DNA of 64,000 nucleotides from Alphaproteobacteria bacterium (GTDB lineage: Bacteria; Pseudomonadota; Alphaproteobacteria; Micavibrionales; UBA2020), in assembly GCA_025934695.1 (NCBI GenBank), contig JAICWS010000001.1, positions 1,207,301 through 1,271,300 of the forward strand. The letters run 5' to 3'. Shown in pieces: positions 55,915-64,000 of this stretch. Within the stretch, counting starts at the first letter, position 1; the number at the start of each line of letters is the position of its first letter. A program made the position numbers and the translations under genes. Under the pieces are notes generated by a model, which saw only the letters and a list, made by a program, of their open reading frames with translations, was not told the origin of the DNA and did no database searches.

Positions 55915-56070
55915 TTAAGGCAGCAGCGTGTTGATGTTCGAGAACAGGCTGTTCAGCTTCGTGCCGAGCGCGAACACCACGACGGCGATTGCAACGGCGA
56001 TGCCGGCTGCGATGAGACCGTATTCGATGGCCGTGGCGCCGACTTCGTTGCGAATAAGTTTTTTAATCAT
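55915..56070 (-). CDS. flp: Flp-family type IVb pilin (copy 2)
   Basis: A 51-residue prepilin, MIKKLIRNEVGA leader then ATAIEYGLIAAGIAVAIAVV and tail TKLNSLFSNINTLLP. It differs from copy 1 mainly in the leader (LIRNEV for FFQNET). Probable major pilin or alternative pilin of the Tad fibre. Start ATG 56070 with AGGAG upstream. Confidence 0.93.
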   Translation of the reverse strand: MIKKLIRNEVGATAIEYGLIAAGIAVAIAVVVFALGTKLNSLFSNINTLLP

Positions 56071-56211
56071 GTTTTTTCTCCTGTTGATTACCCCGTAGTA
56101 TGAACGGGTCGGCCGACCTGGCTATCCCCGCACATTGTTCCATTATAGTTATCAAAACGCTCCCGAATAAAGTTAAATTGAAAAATTTATAGATGTTATG
56201 AAATGAAGCGG

Positions 56212-56367
56212 TCAGGGCGTTGCAAAATTGATGTTTGCATACATCGAGTTCATTTTGCTGCCGAGCGCGAAAACCACCACGGCGATCGCTACGGCGATGC
56301 CAGCCGCGATAAGTCCGTATTCTATTGCAGTGGCCCCTGACTCACTTTGCATAAATTTTTTAAGCAT
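56212..56367 (-). CDS. flp: Flp-family type IVb pilin (copy 3, divergent tail)
   Basis: A 51-residue prepilin too short for an ordinary ORF cut-off. The leader is MLKKFMQSESGA, the core ATAIEYGLIAAG is identical to the other copies, but the tail is SKMNSMYANINFATP instead of TKLNSLFSNINxLLP. The exposed end of the subunit therefore differs and may form a minor pilin. No clear terminator follows it, unlike the other three copies. Confidence 0.9.
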   Translation of the reverse strand: MLKKFMQSESGATAIEYGLIAAGIAVAIAVVVFALGSKMNSMYANINFATP

Positions 56368-56524
56368 GGCTCCCACTCCATATCGGTTCTTTTAGCCCGG
56401 ATGATTCTCCGAACAAAATATCCCCCCATATATCTTCATTCTACGATGCAGAACATTAAGTTCAGGTGAAAAAGACTTTGCAAACTGGTTAATTTCAGCA
56501 ATTTTCCTGCGCACCGCGGACAAC

Positions 56525-56559
56525 AAAAATCCCGCCACGAAAAAGTGGCGGGATTTTTG
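56525..56559 (-). terminator. Terminator after Flp gene 4
   Basis: Ten-base stem ATCCCGCCAC (56529-56538) with GTGGCGGGAT (56545-56554) and A/T-rich flanks giving TTTTTG after the stem on the minus strand. Strong hairpin closing the first pilin transcript. Confidence 0.88.
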
Positions 56560-56585
56560 TTCGTTCTCGCAACCGTGCTGCGTGA

Positions 56586-56741
56586 TTACGGCAGCAGTGC
56601 GTTGATGTTCGAGAACAGGCTGTTCAGTTTCGTGCCGAGCGCGAAGACCACGACAGCGATTGCGACCGCGATGCCGGCGGCGATCAGACCATATTCGATT
56701 GCGGTTGCGCCGACTTCGTTTTGCATGAACTTCTTAAGCAT
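56586..56741 (-). CDS. flp: Flp-family type IVb pilin (copy 4)
   Basis: A 51-residue prepilin: leader MLKKFMQNEVGA, core ATAIEYGLIAAG, hydrophobic helix, tail TKLNSLFSNINALLP. First of the pilin array in the direction of transcription, followed by its own terminator. GGAGGG lies upstream of ATG 56741. Confidence 0.92.
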   Translation of the reverse strand: MLKKFMQNEVGATAIEYGLIAAGIAVAIAVVVFALGTKLNSLFSNINALLP

Positions 56742-56991
56742 ATTACCCTCCATAAGTTTTAAGCTTGTTGTGAACCCTGAACCTTATATCTTCAGAATAC
56801 CCCCGAATCGCTTAAAATCTGGTAAATGAAGGGTGTTTGATTGGTTAATTTCCAAGTATTCGGTCGTTTTTCCGAAGTCAGCGCCGCTTTTATTTGCCTA
56901 AAATTCGATATTCTAAAAACAAGATAAAATCTTTCCGAATATTCACCGGAAAAAAACTGTGATAACGGGGCCATAGCGGGATTTTGCGCAA

Positions 56992-57405
56992 TCAGGGATA
57001 TGAAATGCGCGTGCGCGATGTCAGCGTGAGATTATTGAACTGCGTGATAAGCGTGCCCAGCGGCGAATAGGCGTAAGAGCTGTCGAGCTGGATGAACTTG
57101 ATGCTCGACGTCGTCGATTTCGTCACCGTGATCGTCAACTTCGATCCATCGAGCTGCATGTTGTTCATTGCGGTCTGCGCATAGGTCTGCAGGTCGGCGT
57201 CCGCCGTGCTCGTATGCGTGATGAAATAACGCGCCGTCAGCTCGGTCGCGGATTGCACGGCGTTATATGTCCAGAAAATGCGGCCCAACTCGATGGTGCC
57301 GAACAGCATCGTCAGCATCAGCACGGAGACCATGGCGAACTCGACAGCCGTCGCCCCTTTTTCGTCCCGCCAGAACCGCTTGAACTGCCTGATCATGTCC
57401 TTCAC
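56992..57405 (-). CDS. tadE: TadE-like pseudopilin
   Basis: A 137-residue minor pilin-like protein. The N-terminus WRDEKGATAVEFAMVSVLMLTMLFGTIELGR has the prepilin-peptidase type motif (GATAVEF) and the TadE hydrophobic segment. The rest is a small extracytoplasmic domain with Thr/Ser-rich strands. It overlaps the preceding TadF-like gene by four bases (ATGA) and is the last of a tadG-tadF-tadE transcript. Confidence 0.9.
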   Translation of the reverse strand: MKDMIRQFKRFWRDEKGATAVEFAMVSVLMLTMLFGTIELGRIFWTYNAVQSATELTARYFITHTSTADADLQTYAQTAMNNMQLDGSKLTITVTKSTTSSIKFIQLDSSYAYSPLGTLITQFNNLTLTSRTRISYP

Positions 57406-57869
57406 CAGTTATATTGCATGCGCGCAAAGCCGCTCATCGATTTGTTTGCGGCGAGACCGGGCCAGGTAACGATGGGCTTGTATGTCGCCGAGATCGTCAC
57501 CGAGACGAATCCGCGGACATAGTCGCCGCTGGGGCAGGTGCCGCCGGTGCAGGTCACGGAGGCGCCGCCGCTGCACTCGCATTGCTGCGATGGCGGCGTG
57601 ACGGTCAGCGACAGCTGGTCCTTGTCGACCGATTTGTAGATATTGCTCTGGTCGATGACATTGGCCTGGATGTCGGTGTAGTTGCCGCCCTGCAGCACAT
57701 ATTGCACGCTGTCGCGCGCGAGGTCGTCGAGTTCCATCTTCTCATGGATGAAGTTGCCGTAGTCGACGATGCCGATGAGCAGCACCGCCAGGACCGGCGC
57801 CAGCAGCGCATATTCGACCATCGCGACGCCGCTATCGTCTTTCCTGAAACGCTGGAACCATTTCCTCAT
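57402..57869 (-). CDS. tadF: TadE/TadF-like pseudopilin
   Basis: A 155-residue protein with N-terminal FRKDDSGVAMVEYALLAPVLAVLLIGIVDYGN, a processing-site motif (SGVAMVEY) and membrane segment of the TadE/F family. A Cys-rich loop (QCECSGG, TCTGGTC) near residues 105-125 may form disulfides at the pilus surface. ATG 57869 is used instead of the earlier in-frame 57929 because the latter lies inside tadG. Between tadG and tadE. TadF rather than a second TadE is inferred from order. Confidence 0.85.
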   Translation of the reverse strand: MRKWFQRFRKDDSGVAMVEYALLAPVLAVLLIGIVDYGNFIHEKMELDDLARDSVQYVLQGGNYTDIQANVIDQSNIYKSVDKDQLSLTVTPPSQQCECSGGASVTCTGGTCPSGDYVRGFVSVTISATYKPIVTWPGLAANKSMSGFARMQYNW

Positions 57870-57871
57870 GC

Positions 57872-59272
57872 TTATAGCACCAAGGTTACGCTTGGTGTCC
57901 CTATCGCTTTCGTGCCCGAATTCGTGCAACTGTTGCCCATTTCCGGCGTGCCGGCGAAAGTCACCGTGTTGGCGATGATTTTCGTGCAGTCGCTCGCGCC
58001 GCTCACGGTGCTCGTCCCTCCGAACTTCACGTTCGCGTCAGGCGCATAGACAACGCCTTCCACCTGGAGGGTCGAGTTCCCGGTGATCACGTTCCCCGTG
58101 CAGGTCGTCCCGCAGTTGCGGTCCTGGTAGACGGAAATGCCCGAGTAACCGGTATAGGTCGTGCCCCCGGCGCTGGTCGGGTCCGCGTTGAACGCCGGCA
58201 AGTCGACAGTGCTGCCGCCGGAAAGGCTGATCGCACCCCACGAGCCGCTCGAGGTATTCGTGTTCGTGAGAATGATGAGAACCCCTTTATTGGGGGTGTT
58301 CGTGGCCGCGTTCGTGCAGTCCGAGCAGGTGACTGTGCCGCCGCCTGACATATTAAAGCTGCCGCCATCCATGATGTACACGCCCGACTTCAGGGTGATG
58401 CTGGTGCTGCCGCCCGAGGCGTTGATTCCGCCGCAATAGCGTCCCGGCGACAAAGTGACGCTGCTCGTGAACTTGTTCGCGTTGCTGCTTTTCAGCTGGT
58501 TGTCGGTGCAGGTCGTGCTGTTGCCCGACGAGGTGACGGTGCTGCCCGTCTGGTTACTGTAGGTCGGCTCCGACGTGGACGGAACACTCAGGCTGGAATA
58601 AGGGTCCGCCGTTTGCGATGCGTAAGATTGAAGGCCCGTGTAATCGAACTGATATGAGTTGCCGACAAGGCTGTCGCCTCCCGCCAGGTGCACGTCGCCG
58701 ACGTTCACGAACACGTTACCATTGAGATAAAGCGAGTCGGATTTACTGGAATTCACGGCAACGCCGCAGCCGGCGGCGTTGACGTCGGTCGTGCCCGAGA
58801 CGGACACCGCGTCGTCTGCGGTGGGCGACAGGCTGAGAATGCAATAAGGGCCGCTCGACAACTGCACGAAGGATGCCGCCGTGGTCGTGACATAGACCTG
58901 GCTGCTCATGAACATGCTGGAAAACCACATATTGGCCTGCTGCGACAGCGTGCCGGTGATGGTCACGTTGCCGTTGGAATCTGTTGCGTATGCGAGATTG
59001 ATACTGCCTTTCGAAGTGCTGTATCCGTTATTCTCCGCCTGCAGCGTGGCAGCCGACAGCGCCTGGTCGTGACTGCGGCTATTGGCCACTTCGAAGCCGG
59101 CGGACATGACGGCTGCGTCCGTCGCGATCTGAAGCTTGCGTTTTTCGAGCATCCAGTGACTGACGTCGACCCCGAGGCCGGTCACGCCGACCATGAGCGG
59201 AAACATCAGCGCCATCATCGGCGCGACGGCTGCTTTTTCGGATTTCAACAGGGATTTCAAACGACGCAACAT
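57872..59272 (-). CDS. tadG: TadG-like pilus-associated protein
   Basis: A 466-residue protein. The N-terminus (SEKAAVAPMMALMFPLMVGVTGLGVDVSHWMLEKRKLQIATDAAVMSAG) is the Flp-pilus TadG domain with a single membrane segment and the ATDAA motif. The rest is a Ser/Thr/Gly-rich extracytoplasmic region with beta-helix-like repeats (GGSTSITLKSGVYIMDGGSFNMSGGGTV) and paired cysteines (CSDCTN; CGTTC). It starts the tadG-F-E set, and the TadF start lies just after its stop. Confidence 0.88.
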   Translation of the reverse strand: MLRRLKSLLKSEKAAVAPMMALMFPLMVGVTGLGVDVSHWMLEKRKLQIATDAAVMSAGFEVANSRSHDQALSAATLQAENNGYSTSKGSINLAYATDSNGNVTITGTLSQQANMWFSSMFMSSQVYVTTTAASFVQLSSGPYCILSLSPTADDAVSVSGTTDVNAAGCGVAVNSSKSDSLYLNGNVFVNVGDVHLAGGDSLVGNSYQFDYTGLQSYASQTADPYSSLSVPSTSEPTYSNQTGSTVTSSGNSTTCTDNQLKSSNANKFTSSVTLSPGRYCGGINASGGSTSITLKSGVYIMDGGSFNMSGGGTVTCSDCTNAATNTPNKGVLIILTNTNTSSGSWGAISLSGGSTVDLPAFNADPTSAGGTTYTGYSGISVYQDRNCGTTCTGNVITGNSTLQVEGVVYAPDANVKFGGTSTVSGASDCTKIIANTVTFAGTPEMGNSCTNSGTKAIGTPSVTLVL

Positions 59273-59496
59273 GGGCAGAACACTCCTTATGTAGGATATG
59301 CCGTTATTAAAATATGCTCCAGCTTCCCATTCTCTATGATACCTGAAGCAGGTCTAAAATTTTATAAACAAACAATTGAATATGCTTAAAATTTTAAGCG
59401 AACCTCATCCGTTGCCTGGCGAAAAATTACCCGCCGCCGGCGGCACAGGAAATGCCGGCATTTTGGCTTGGAACTTATTGATTGTAAAACGTTTTT

Positions 59497-59961
59497 TTAT
59501 GAACCAGCAACTTCCTGCCCCCATTTCCGAATCAAGTCCCGCTGCCGTTTGTCGATATCCTTCAGGCGCTTCTCGTGACGCATGACCATTAGTCGGGCCA
59601 CAAAGGGGGTCACATTGTGATAAATGACCCAGCCGAGAGCCGCGCCACCATAGGCCATGATATAGGTGCGCGGCTGCATGAGGAGCTGTAAGGCATCTGT
59701 AAGCTTCTGCCCCGTTTCCCACAGCGAGAACCAGGCCGGCACGGCGCCCGCAAAGTTCATGCAGCCCACCGTGATCCAGGTCGTCTTCTGCGGATAGGGG
59801 TCAACCAGCGCGGCCACGAGCGTCGGGATCAGGCAGCCGCAGAACAGCACGGTCGTTGGGAAAAAGACCCCCGCCGTGACCATCAGCATGAAGATCGCGA
59901 ACTTCACGCTGAAAGGCGTCTTCCGTTTGATTTCCTGCTGTTCGCCGCCCGCTTCCGCCAC
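59497..59961 (-). CDS. Hypothetical membrane protein paired with the pseudokinase-like gene
   Basis: A 154-residue protein with hydrophobic segments at about 18-50 (VKFAIFMLMVTAGVFFPTTVLFCGCLIPTLVAAL), 60-80 and 98-118, then a basic helical tail (RHEKRLKDIDKRQRDLIRKWGQE) likely cytosolic. The start is GTG 59961, overlapping closely the stop of the upstream pseudokinase gene, so the two should be made together. No family recognised. Confidence 0.72.
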   Translation of the reverse strand: MAEAGGEQQEIKRKTPFSVKFAIFMLMVTAGVFFPTTVLFCGCLIPTLVAALVDPYPQKTTWITVGCMNFAGAVPAWFSLWETGQKLTDALQLLMQPRTYIMAYGGAALGWVIYHNVTPFVARLMVMRHEKRLKDIDKRQRDLIRKWGQEVAGS

Positions 59962-59962
59962 G

Positions 59963-62077
59963 TCAGCCCTCCCCGCCCGTGAAACGGTACATGAGATAGA
60001 CCAGGATGATCAGCGAGCTCAAGAAAGCCGACACGAGCATGGCCGCCTGACGCCCCGCGGCGCGCCCGTAATTCTGGCGCTTCTTCAGCTGGCCGTCGAT
60101 CTGCGCACGTTCGCGGTTGAGACCGGCGTATTCTTTGCGCGCCAGCGCGAAGCGCGCAAGGTCGTCCTGCACGAGGCGCGGGTCGTCGATAAGCTCGAGA
60201 ATGCCGGCAAGATTGCCGGAGTCCATCAGCCGGTTCATGCGCTTCGACAGTTCCTGACGCATGTCGCGGTCATTGAATTTCTCGATTGCGGGCGCGATCA
60301 TTGAAATCAGCCAGTTGCCGACGCCCGGCACCGGCCCGGTCTGGAACCGGCGCTGGATGGCGGTCAGCGTGCGCGCGATGCCGATCAGCTGAAAGCTGCG
60401 CTCGCGCGAAATGACATGCCCCAGATGCGGGTCGATCATCTTCGGCTCGCGCACGGAAATAAACGCCATCATGTGGCGGTCGAGGATGTTTTCGGGGCGT
60501 TCCGAGCGGCGCGAAATGTCTTCGAGCGCCAGCAGCAGCCCGCCCGGCCCCAGCACTACGTAGTTGGCGAAAACGGGACTCAGGCAGGGCACTTCCTTGT
60601 TCAGGATGTACAGCACGCGCTCGATGCCGTAGGCCGGCATCTTCTGCGAGAGGAAGTTCCGGCACTTCTCGAAAGTGCCGACCCAGGCCGAGGCGTCAGG
60701 CATATCCTCGAAGCGCTGGCTGACCCAACTGCTGAAGTATTGGCCCGCGATGATCTCCGCGTGCGTCTGCACGTCGTCGTTCTTGGCGATCGCCATCGCC
60801 AGCGACATGCCGAAGCCTTCAGGAAAAGCAAAAATATTCTTGTAGCGGACCGGCGCATAGGGGTCGAGCGCCGTCGACAGGCAGGCGATCAGGCGCTCGC
60901 GCGTGGCGCCCTTCTCTTTTTCCCACAGCTTGTCGACGCGCTCGTTCATCGTCTTGTCTTCGAAGTTGCGCTTGACCCAGAGATCGAAGTGGTCTTTCTC
61001 GATCGCGTTCGACGCGTCGGCGATGTTGTTGCACATCGCCATGGCGACGGAGCGCAGGTCCCAGTACTTCTCGCCCTTGAACACGAAGGGCCGCGCGGCG
61101 CGCAAGGTCACGCGCGGCTGCTTGGGGCTGGGCCGCCGCCCTTCCACCCACCGCAGCGCATCATCGATATCCCAGCGCTGGATTTCATCGTCGTTGAGCA
61201 CGCCACGCAGGAAGTCGGAGATGCCCCCCGGCAGCCGTTCCCCGCCGGAGGCGAAAATGTAAGAACCGCTTTCGATCTTTTCCATGATCATCTGCGCGAC
61301 CGAGCGGCCCTGCATGAGGTTCTGCCCGCGCGCGACCATGGCGACGCAGATGCCCAGCGCATAGAGATCGTCCTTGACCGTGCCGACGCCGCGGCCCGCG
61401 GGGTTCGCCATGCCGCGTTCCGCCGTCAGGAAGACCGGAGGAACGCGATAGGCCGCCGCCGACGACAGGCATTCGCCGACGACCACGGTTTCCGCGCCTT
61501 CGGCGCCCGAGAGAAACATGTTTTCGAGGGTAATGGCGCCGTGAACGAGGCTGGCGCTGCGGCAGTCGCCCAGCACCGAGAGCACGGGAGAAATCAGCGC
61601 CTGGACGATGCGCTCCTCGGACATGCGCACCGGGATGGCGTCCGGCCCCGCCTGGAGCTTCTTGCCCGCCGGCATATCGAAGACGAGCGCGAGGCGCTGG
61701 CGGTTTTCCGGCTTCCAGTCGACGATGCCGGCTTCGATCAGCCGCAGGAGATTGGGGTTTTTTATGCTCTTGTAAGAACCGATCGCGGTGACGCGCGGCA
61801 CGCGGCTGTTGCGGCACATCAGCGCCAGCTGGGCGCCCGGGTGGCGGCGGTCGACCGCCTCATAGGCGATGGTCTCGAAACTGGCGAGATCCTGGCGGGG
61901 ACGGGAATAGAAGATCTCGATATCCTGGCCGATCATGACCCGGCCGTCCGCCGAGCTGGTCGCGGACATCGAGTAATGGCCCAGATCCGCCTTTGCCCCG
62001 GCGGGGCGAAGGTTGCCTGCAGCACTTTCTGAATCTTTTACGCCGGCTTCCGGCGCCGCGCCGCGCTCCGACTCCAT
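59963..62077 (-). CDS. Membrane-anchored pseudokinase-like protein at the head of the Tad cluster
   Basis: A 704-residue protein. Residues 50-310 follow a Ser/Thr kinase C-lobe pattern but without catalysis. The HRDxxxxN loop is HGAITLEN (His179, Ala181 for Asp, Thr183 for Lys, Asn186 kept), the DFG position reads GEC (201-203), and the helix-F motif is DDLYALGICVAM (236-247). No VAIK lysine or Gly-rich loop is evident. Residues 310-660 are helical with no family I recognise. A single transmembrane span near 680-699 (AMLVSAFLSSLIILVYLMY) ends the chain, so the bulk is cytosolic. It precedes a small membrane protein and tadG on the same strand and may regulate or scaffold the pilus. Confidence 0.75.
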   Translation of the reverse strand: MESERGAAPEAGVKDSESAAGNLRPAGAKADLGHYSMSATSSADGRVMIGQDIEIFYSRPRQDLASFETIAYEAVDRRHPGAQLALMCRNSRVPRVTAIGSYKSIKNPNLLRLIEAGIVDWKPENRQRLALVFDMPAGKKLQAGPDAIPVRMSEERIVQALISPVLSVLGDCRSASLVHGAITLENMFLSGAEGAETVVVGECLSSAAAYRVPPVFLTAERGMANPAGRGVGTVKDDLYALGICVAMVARGQNLMQGRSVAQMIMEKIESGSYIFASGGERLPGGISDFLRGVLNDDEIQRWDIDDALRWVEGRRPSPKQPRVTLRAARPFVFKGEKYWDLRSVAMAMCNNIADASNAIEKDHFDLWVKRNFEDKTMNERVDKLWEKEKGATRERLIACLSTALDPYAPVRYKNIFAFPEGFGMSLAMAIAKNDDVQTHAEIIAGQYFSSWVSQRFEDMPDASAWVGTFEKCRNFLSQKMPAYGIERVLYILNKEVPCLSPVFANYVVLGPGGLLLALEDISRRSERPENILDRHMMAFISVREPKMIDPHLGHVISRERSFQLIGIARTLTAIQRRFQTGPVPGVGNWLISMIAPAIEKFNDRDMRQELSKRMNRLMDSGNLAGILELIDDPRLVQDDLARFALARKEYAGLNRERAQIDGQLKKRQNYGRAAGRQAAMLVSAFLSSLIILVYLMYRFTGGEG

Positions 62078-62306
62078 TCCTTACCCCAGTGTCCCAATCA
62101 CCATTTTAACCTTTTTTAACGCGGTTGTTGACGAAATAAACCGCGATGCGTCCGCCGCGCATAAAACCATGAATTTGCAAAAAATATGCCACAACATGAG
62201 AATGCTTCTTGCTTATGAAAAGCATTTCGCTTGACGCGTCCATTTATGGGGAATATAACCTTCCATAATTCGCAAGACACCTATTGAGATAACATCGGGG
62301 ACTTAC

Positions 62307-62888
62307 ATGACCACCGGCTTTCAAAAAGCATCTACCTTGAGCAAGGCATTTGCGGCCATGTCCGCGGCCGCCACCCTTGCCGGCTGCGCAACGACGCACG
62401 GCATCAATTCGCCACTGGCAGGCGATGAACTTCAGAACACGCAGAGTTGCGTCGACTTCGACCAGGCGCAGGCGAAAGCCGCCGCCCTGAAAATCGGCAC
62501 GCCCAAGGCCGAGGTTTACAAGGCGTTCAACATCACGGGCGACACCATGCTCAAGCGCCTGAACAAGGACGACGTCAACCGCGCGCTTTACGGCCAGACG
62601 CAACTGGCCGTCCCCTTCGAGCAGCGCGCCGAAGCGCAGAATTTCCTCAACTCCGTCGAGGGCCGCTCGCTGACCTGCCAGAACGTGCATTCGCGGCGCA
62701 GCTTCCATTGGTCGCATTCGACCACCGTCAAGGACGGATACCAGTACACGGTCACTTTCATCTTCAAGGACGCCGCGCTGTTTGACCCCGTGACGGTCCA
62801 GGGCGAGCCGGTCCACCAGAAGAGCAACAACGGTTACTTAAGCAACTTCAGCCCGTTGGACACCGCGGCGCGGGCGGCCCGGTTCTAA
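62307..62888 (+). CDS. Hypothetical lipoprotein
   Basis: A 193-residue protein with a signal peptide and lipobox (LAGC, near residue 27). The mature part contains GTPKAEVYKAFNITGDTMLKRLNKDDVNRALYGQ and a stretch SLTCQNVHSRRSFHWSHSTTVKDGYQYTVTFIFKD that looks like a beta-rich small domain of outer-membrane-assembly type, but no family is certain. It is divergent from the pseudokinase gene (229-base gap that should hold both promoters). Confidence 0.7.
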   Translation: MTTGFQKASTLSKAFAAMSAAATLAGCATTHGINSPLAGDELQNTQSCVDFDQAQAKAAALKIGTPKAEVYKAFNITGDTMLKRLNKDDVNRALYGQTQLAVPFEQRAEAQNFLNSVEGRSLTCQNVHSRRSFHWSHSTTVKDGYQYTVTFIFKDAALFDPVTVQGEPVHQKSNNGYLSNFSPLDTAARAARF

Positions 62889-62966
62889 AGAAGACCACGA
62901 CGAGATCCCCCGACACTTATGATCTTCACTTACACACACCCAAGAAAATAAGTGTTTTACGATGCG

Positions 62967-62994
62967 AAGAGCCCGGCTTAACCGCCGGGCTCTT
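62967..62994 (+). terminator. Hairpin after the lipoprotein gene, probable terminator
   Basis: An 11-base stem AAGAGCCCGGC (62967-62977) and GCCGGGCTCTT (62984-62994), six-base loop. The following T tract is weak (ATGCGTTT), so termination is likely but not certain. Confidence 0.65.
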
Positions 62995-63069
62995 ATGCGT
63001 TTGGCGTTGATTTAAGCGGCATTTGGCTATAGATTCCCCTCAAAATCGGGAGTTATAAGGAAAACGCCT

Positions 63070-64000
63070 ATGTCTCACTTTTCGGCTCAGCTGACGCCCG
63101 GAGAAAGCGAAAACCTGCGCCGCCAGGCCGCGCAGGCGCTGGCCGCCAACAAGCTGGCAGAGGCCGAGGCGCTGCTCAAGAAGGCTTATGCCCTCAATCC
63201 TTCGTCACCGGATATCTGCAACGATCTCGCGCGGGCCCTCTGGCGCGGCGGGAACCACCGCGCTGCCGATGAATATTTCCTCAAAGCGCTGAACCTGGCG
63301 CCGCGCGAGGCTTACTACCTGAACAGCTACGGCGTCTTCCTGATGCTGCATTTCCGCTATCACGAAGCGCTGGACATCCTGAACCGGGCGCTGGAAATGA
63401 AGCCCGGTTTCCATGAAATCCTCAACAACCTGGGCCTGCTGCACCATCGCCGCGGCGAATGGGCGGAAGCGGAGAAATATTTCCTGCAGGCGATCCGCGC
63501 GCAGCCCAATCTCCCGGGCGCGCACGGCAACCTTGCAGCGCTGCTGCGCGACATGAAACAGTATGACCGCGCCGAGGCGGAATTCCGCGCCGCGCTCAAG
63601 CTCGCGCCCGGCAACCGGGGCGGCTGGCAGGTGCTGGCGGAGTTCTACCGCAGCATCGGCCGGTATGACGCCGCGCTCGGCATCCTGAAGGATATCGCGT
63701 CGCGCGCGTTTTTCAGCGAAGAGGCCTGGCTGCCGATCCTGGAACTCCAGGAGGGCATGAGCCGCCTCGACGACGCCTGGGTGACGCTGCGCGACCTCAA
63801 GGCGCGCTTTCCCCAGTCGATGACGATCCTTTTCATGGAAGCAAAACTGCTGCGCCGCTCGAACAAGCCCGCCGAGGCGCTGGCAATCCTCGAAAAAATG
63901 GGCATGCCGGGAAAAAGTTCCCCGCATTACCTGGCCTGGCTTTTCGAAGTCGGCCAGCTGCAGGACCGCCTGGGCAACGCGGATGCCGCTTTCCAGGCGT
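63070..64000 (+). CDS. TPR-repeat protein, 3' end outside window
   Basis: At least 310 residues are encoded to the window edge from ATG 63070 (AAGG upstream). Seven or more tetratricopeptide repeats are visible (AEAEALLKKAYALNPSSPDICNDLA, RAADEYFLKALNLAP, HEALDILNRALEMKPGFHEILNNLGLL, AEAEKYFLQAIRAQPNLPGAHGNLA, RAEAEFRAALKLAPGN). No signal peptide is present. In alphaproteobacteria such TPR arrays often precede a sulfotransferase domain, and the last visible residues (DRLGNADAAFQA) resemble that linker, but the downstream part is not in view. Confidence 0.88.
   Translation, partial: MSHFSAQLTPGESENLRRQAAQALAANKLAEAEALLKKAYALNPSSPDICNDLARALWRGGNHRAADEYFLKALNLAPREAYYLNSYGVFLMLHFRYHEALDILNRALEMKPGFHEILNNLGLLHHRRGEWAEAEKYFLQAIRAQPNLPGAHGNLAALLRDMKQYDRAEAEFRAALKLAPGNRGGWQVLAEFYRSIGRYDAALGILKDIASRAFFSEEAWLPILELQEGMSRLDDAWVTLRDLKARFPQSMTILFMEAKLLRRSNKPAEALAILEKMGMPGKSSPHYLAWLFEVGQLQDRLGNADAAFQA

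Overview
The window reads as a chromosomal segment of a GC-rich alphaproteobacterium. Supporting signs are the Caulobacter/Agrobacterium-style Tad/Cpa pilus locus, the long single-chain isocitrate dehydrogenase, adjacent etfB-etfA, the overlapping compact gene pairs, and frequent GTG/TTG starts. Nothing seen fixes the genus. Nothing indicates a plasmid or a prophage.

Bases 1-31,100 are mostly housekeeping and accessory metabolism: an ArsC-like protein (cut by the window edge), ung, a flavin amine oxidase, a Tat-signal short-chain dehydrogenase, two aldo/keto reductases, an S9 peptidase, an ABC-2 exporter with a divergent MarR regulator, a GH144-type periplasmic glycosidase, tRNA-Leu(UAA), uvrC, pgsA, an EamA transporter, cdd-deoA, icd, folD, yggT, two cyclophilins and etfBA. 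Two short stretches differ from their surroundings. The first (4.5-7.25 kb) is AT-rich and holds a restriction-modification island: a divergent Vsr, a C5-cytosine methyltransferase and a NotI-family endonuclease. The second (15.4-18.8 kb) holds a class D beta-lactamase-like domain without its catalytic residues fused to Sel1 repeats, a frameshifted and truncated Nudix relic, and a Sel1-repeat gene split by an in-frame stop.

Bases 31,100-63,000 are a surface-attachment region of about 31 kb. A type I secretion system (HlyD-like adaptor, LapB-like ABC transporter, TolC-like outer membrane protein) lies directly downstream of its presumed substrate, a 2,673-residue LapA-like adhesin with VCBS-type repeats, a DUF4114 domain, a VWA domain and a C-terminal RTX block. 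Next comes a Tad pilus locus. A pilus-assembly N-domain protein and a TPR lipoprotein are on the plus strand. On the minus strand, 5' to 3', are a membrane-anchored pseudokinase-like protein, a small membrane protein, TadG-, TadF- and TadE-like pseudopilins, four Flp pilins, then cpaA, cpaB, cpaC, cpaD, cpaE, cpaF, tadB and tadC. The Flp genes form an array in which three of the four are followed by their own terminator.

The right edge carries a lipoprotein of unknown role and the start of a TPR protein that continues past the window. Several intergenic gaps hold palindromic repeat elements. The most unusual items are the OXA-like/Sel1 fusion, the pseudokinase at the head of the Tad cluster, the duplicated N-terminal module of the adhesin with two PAAG motifs, and the NotI-like restriction island.
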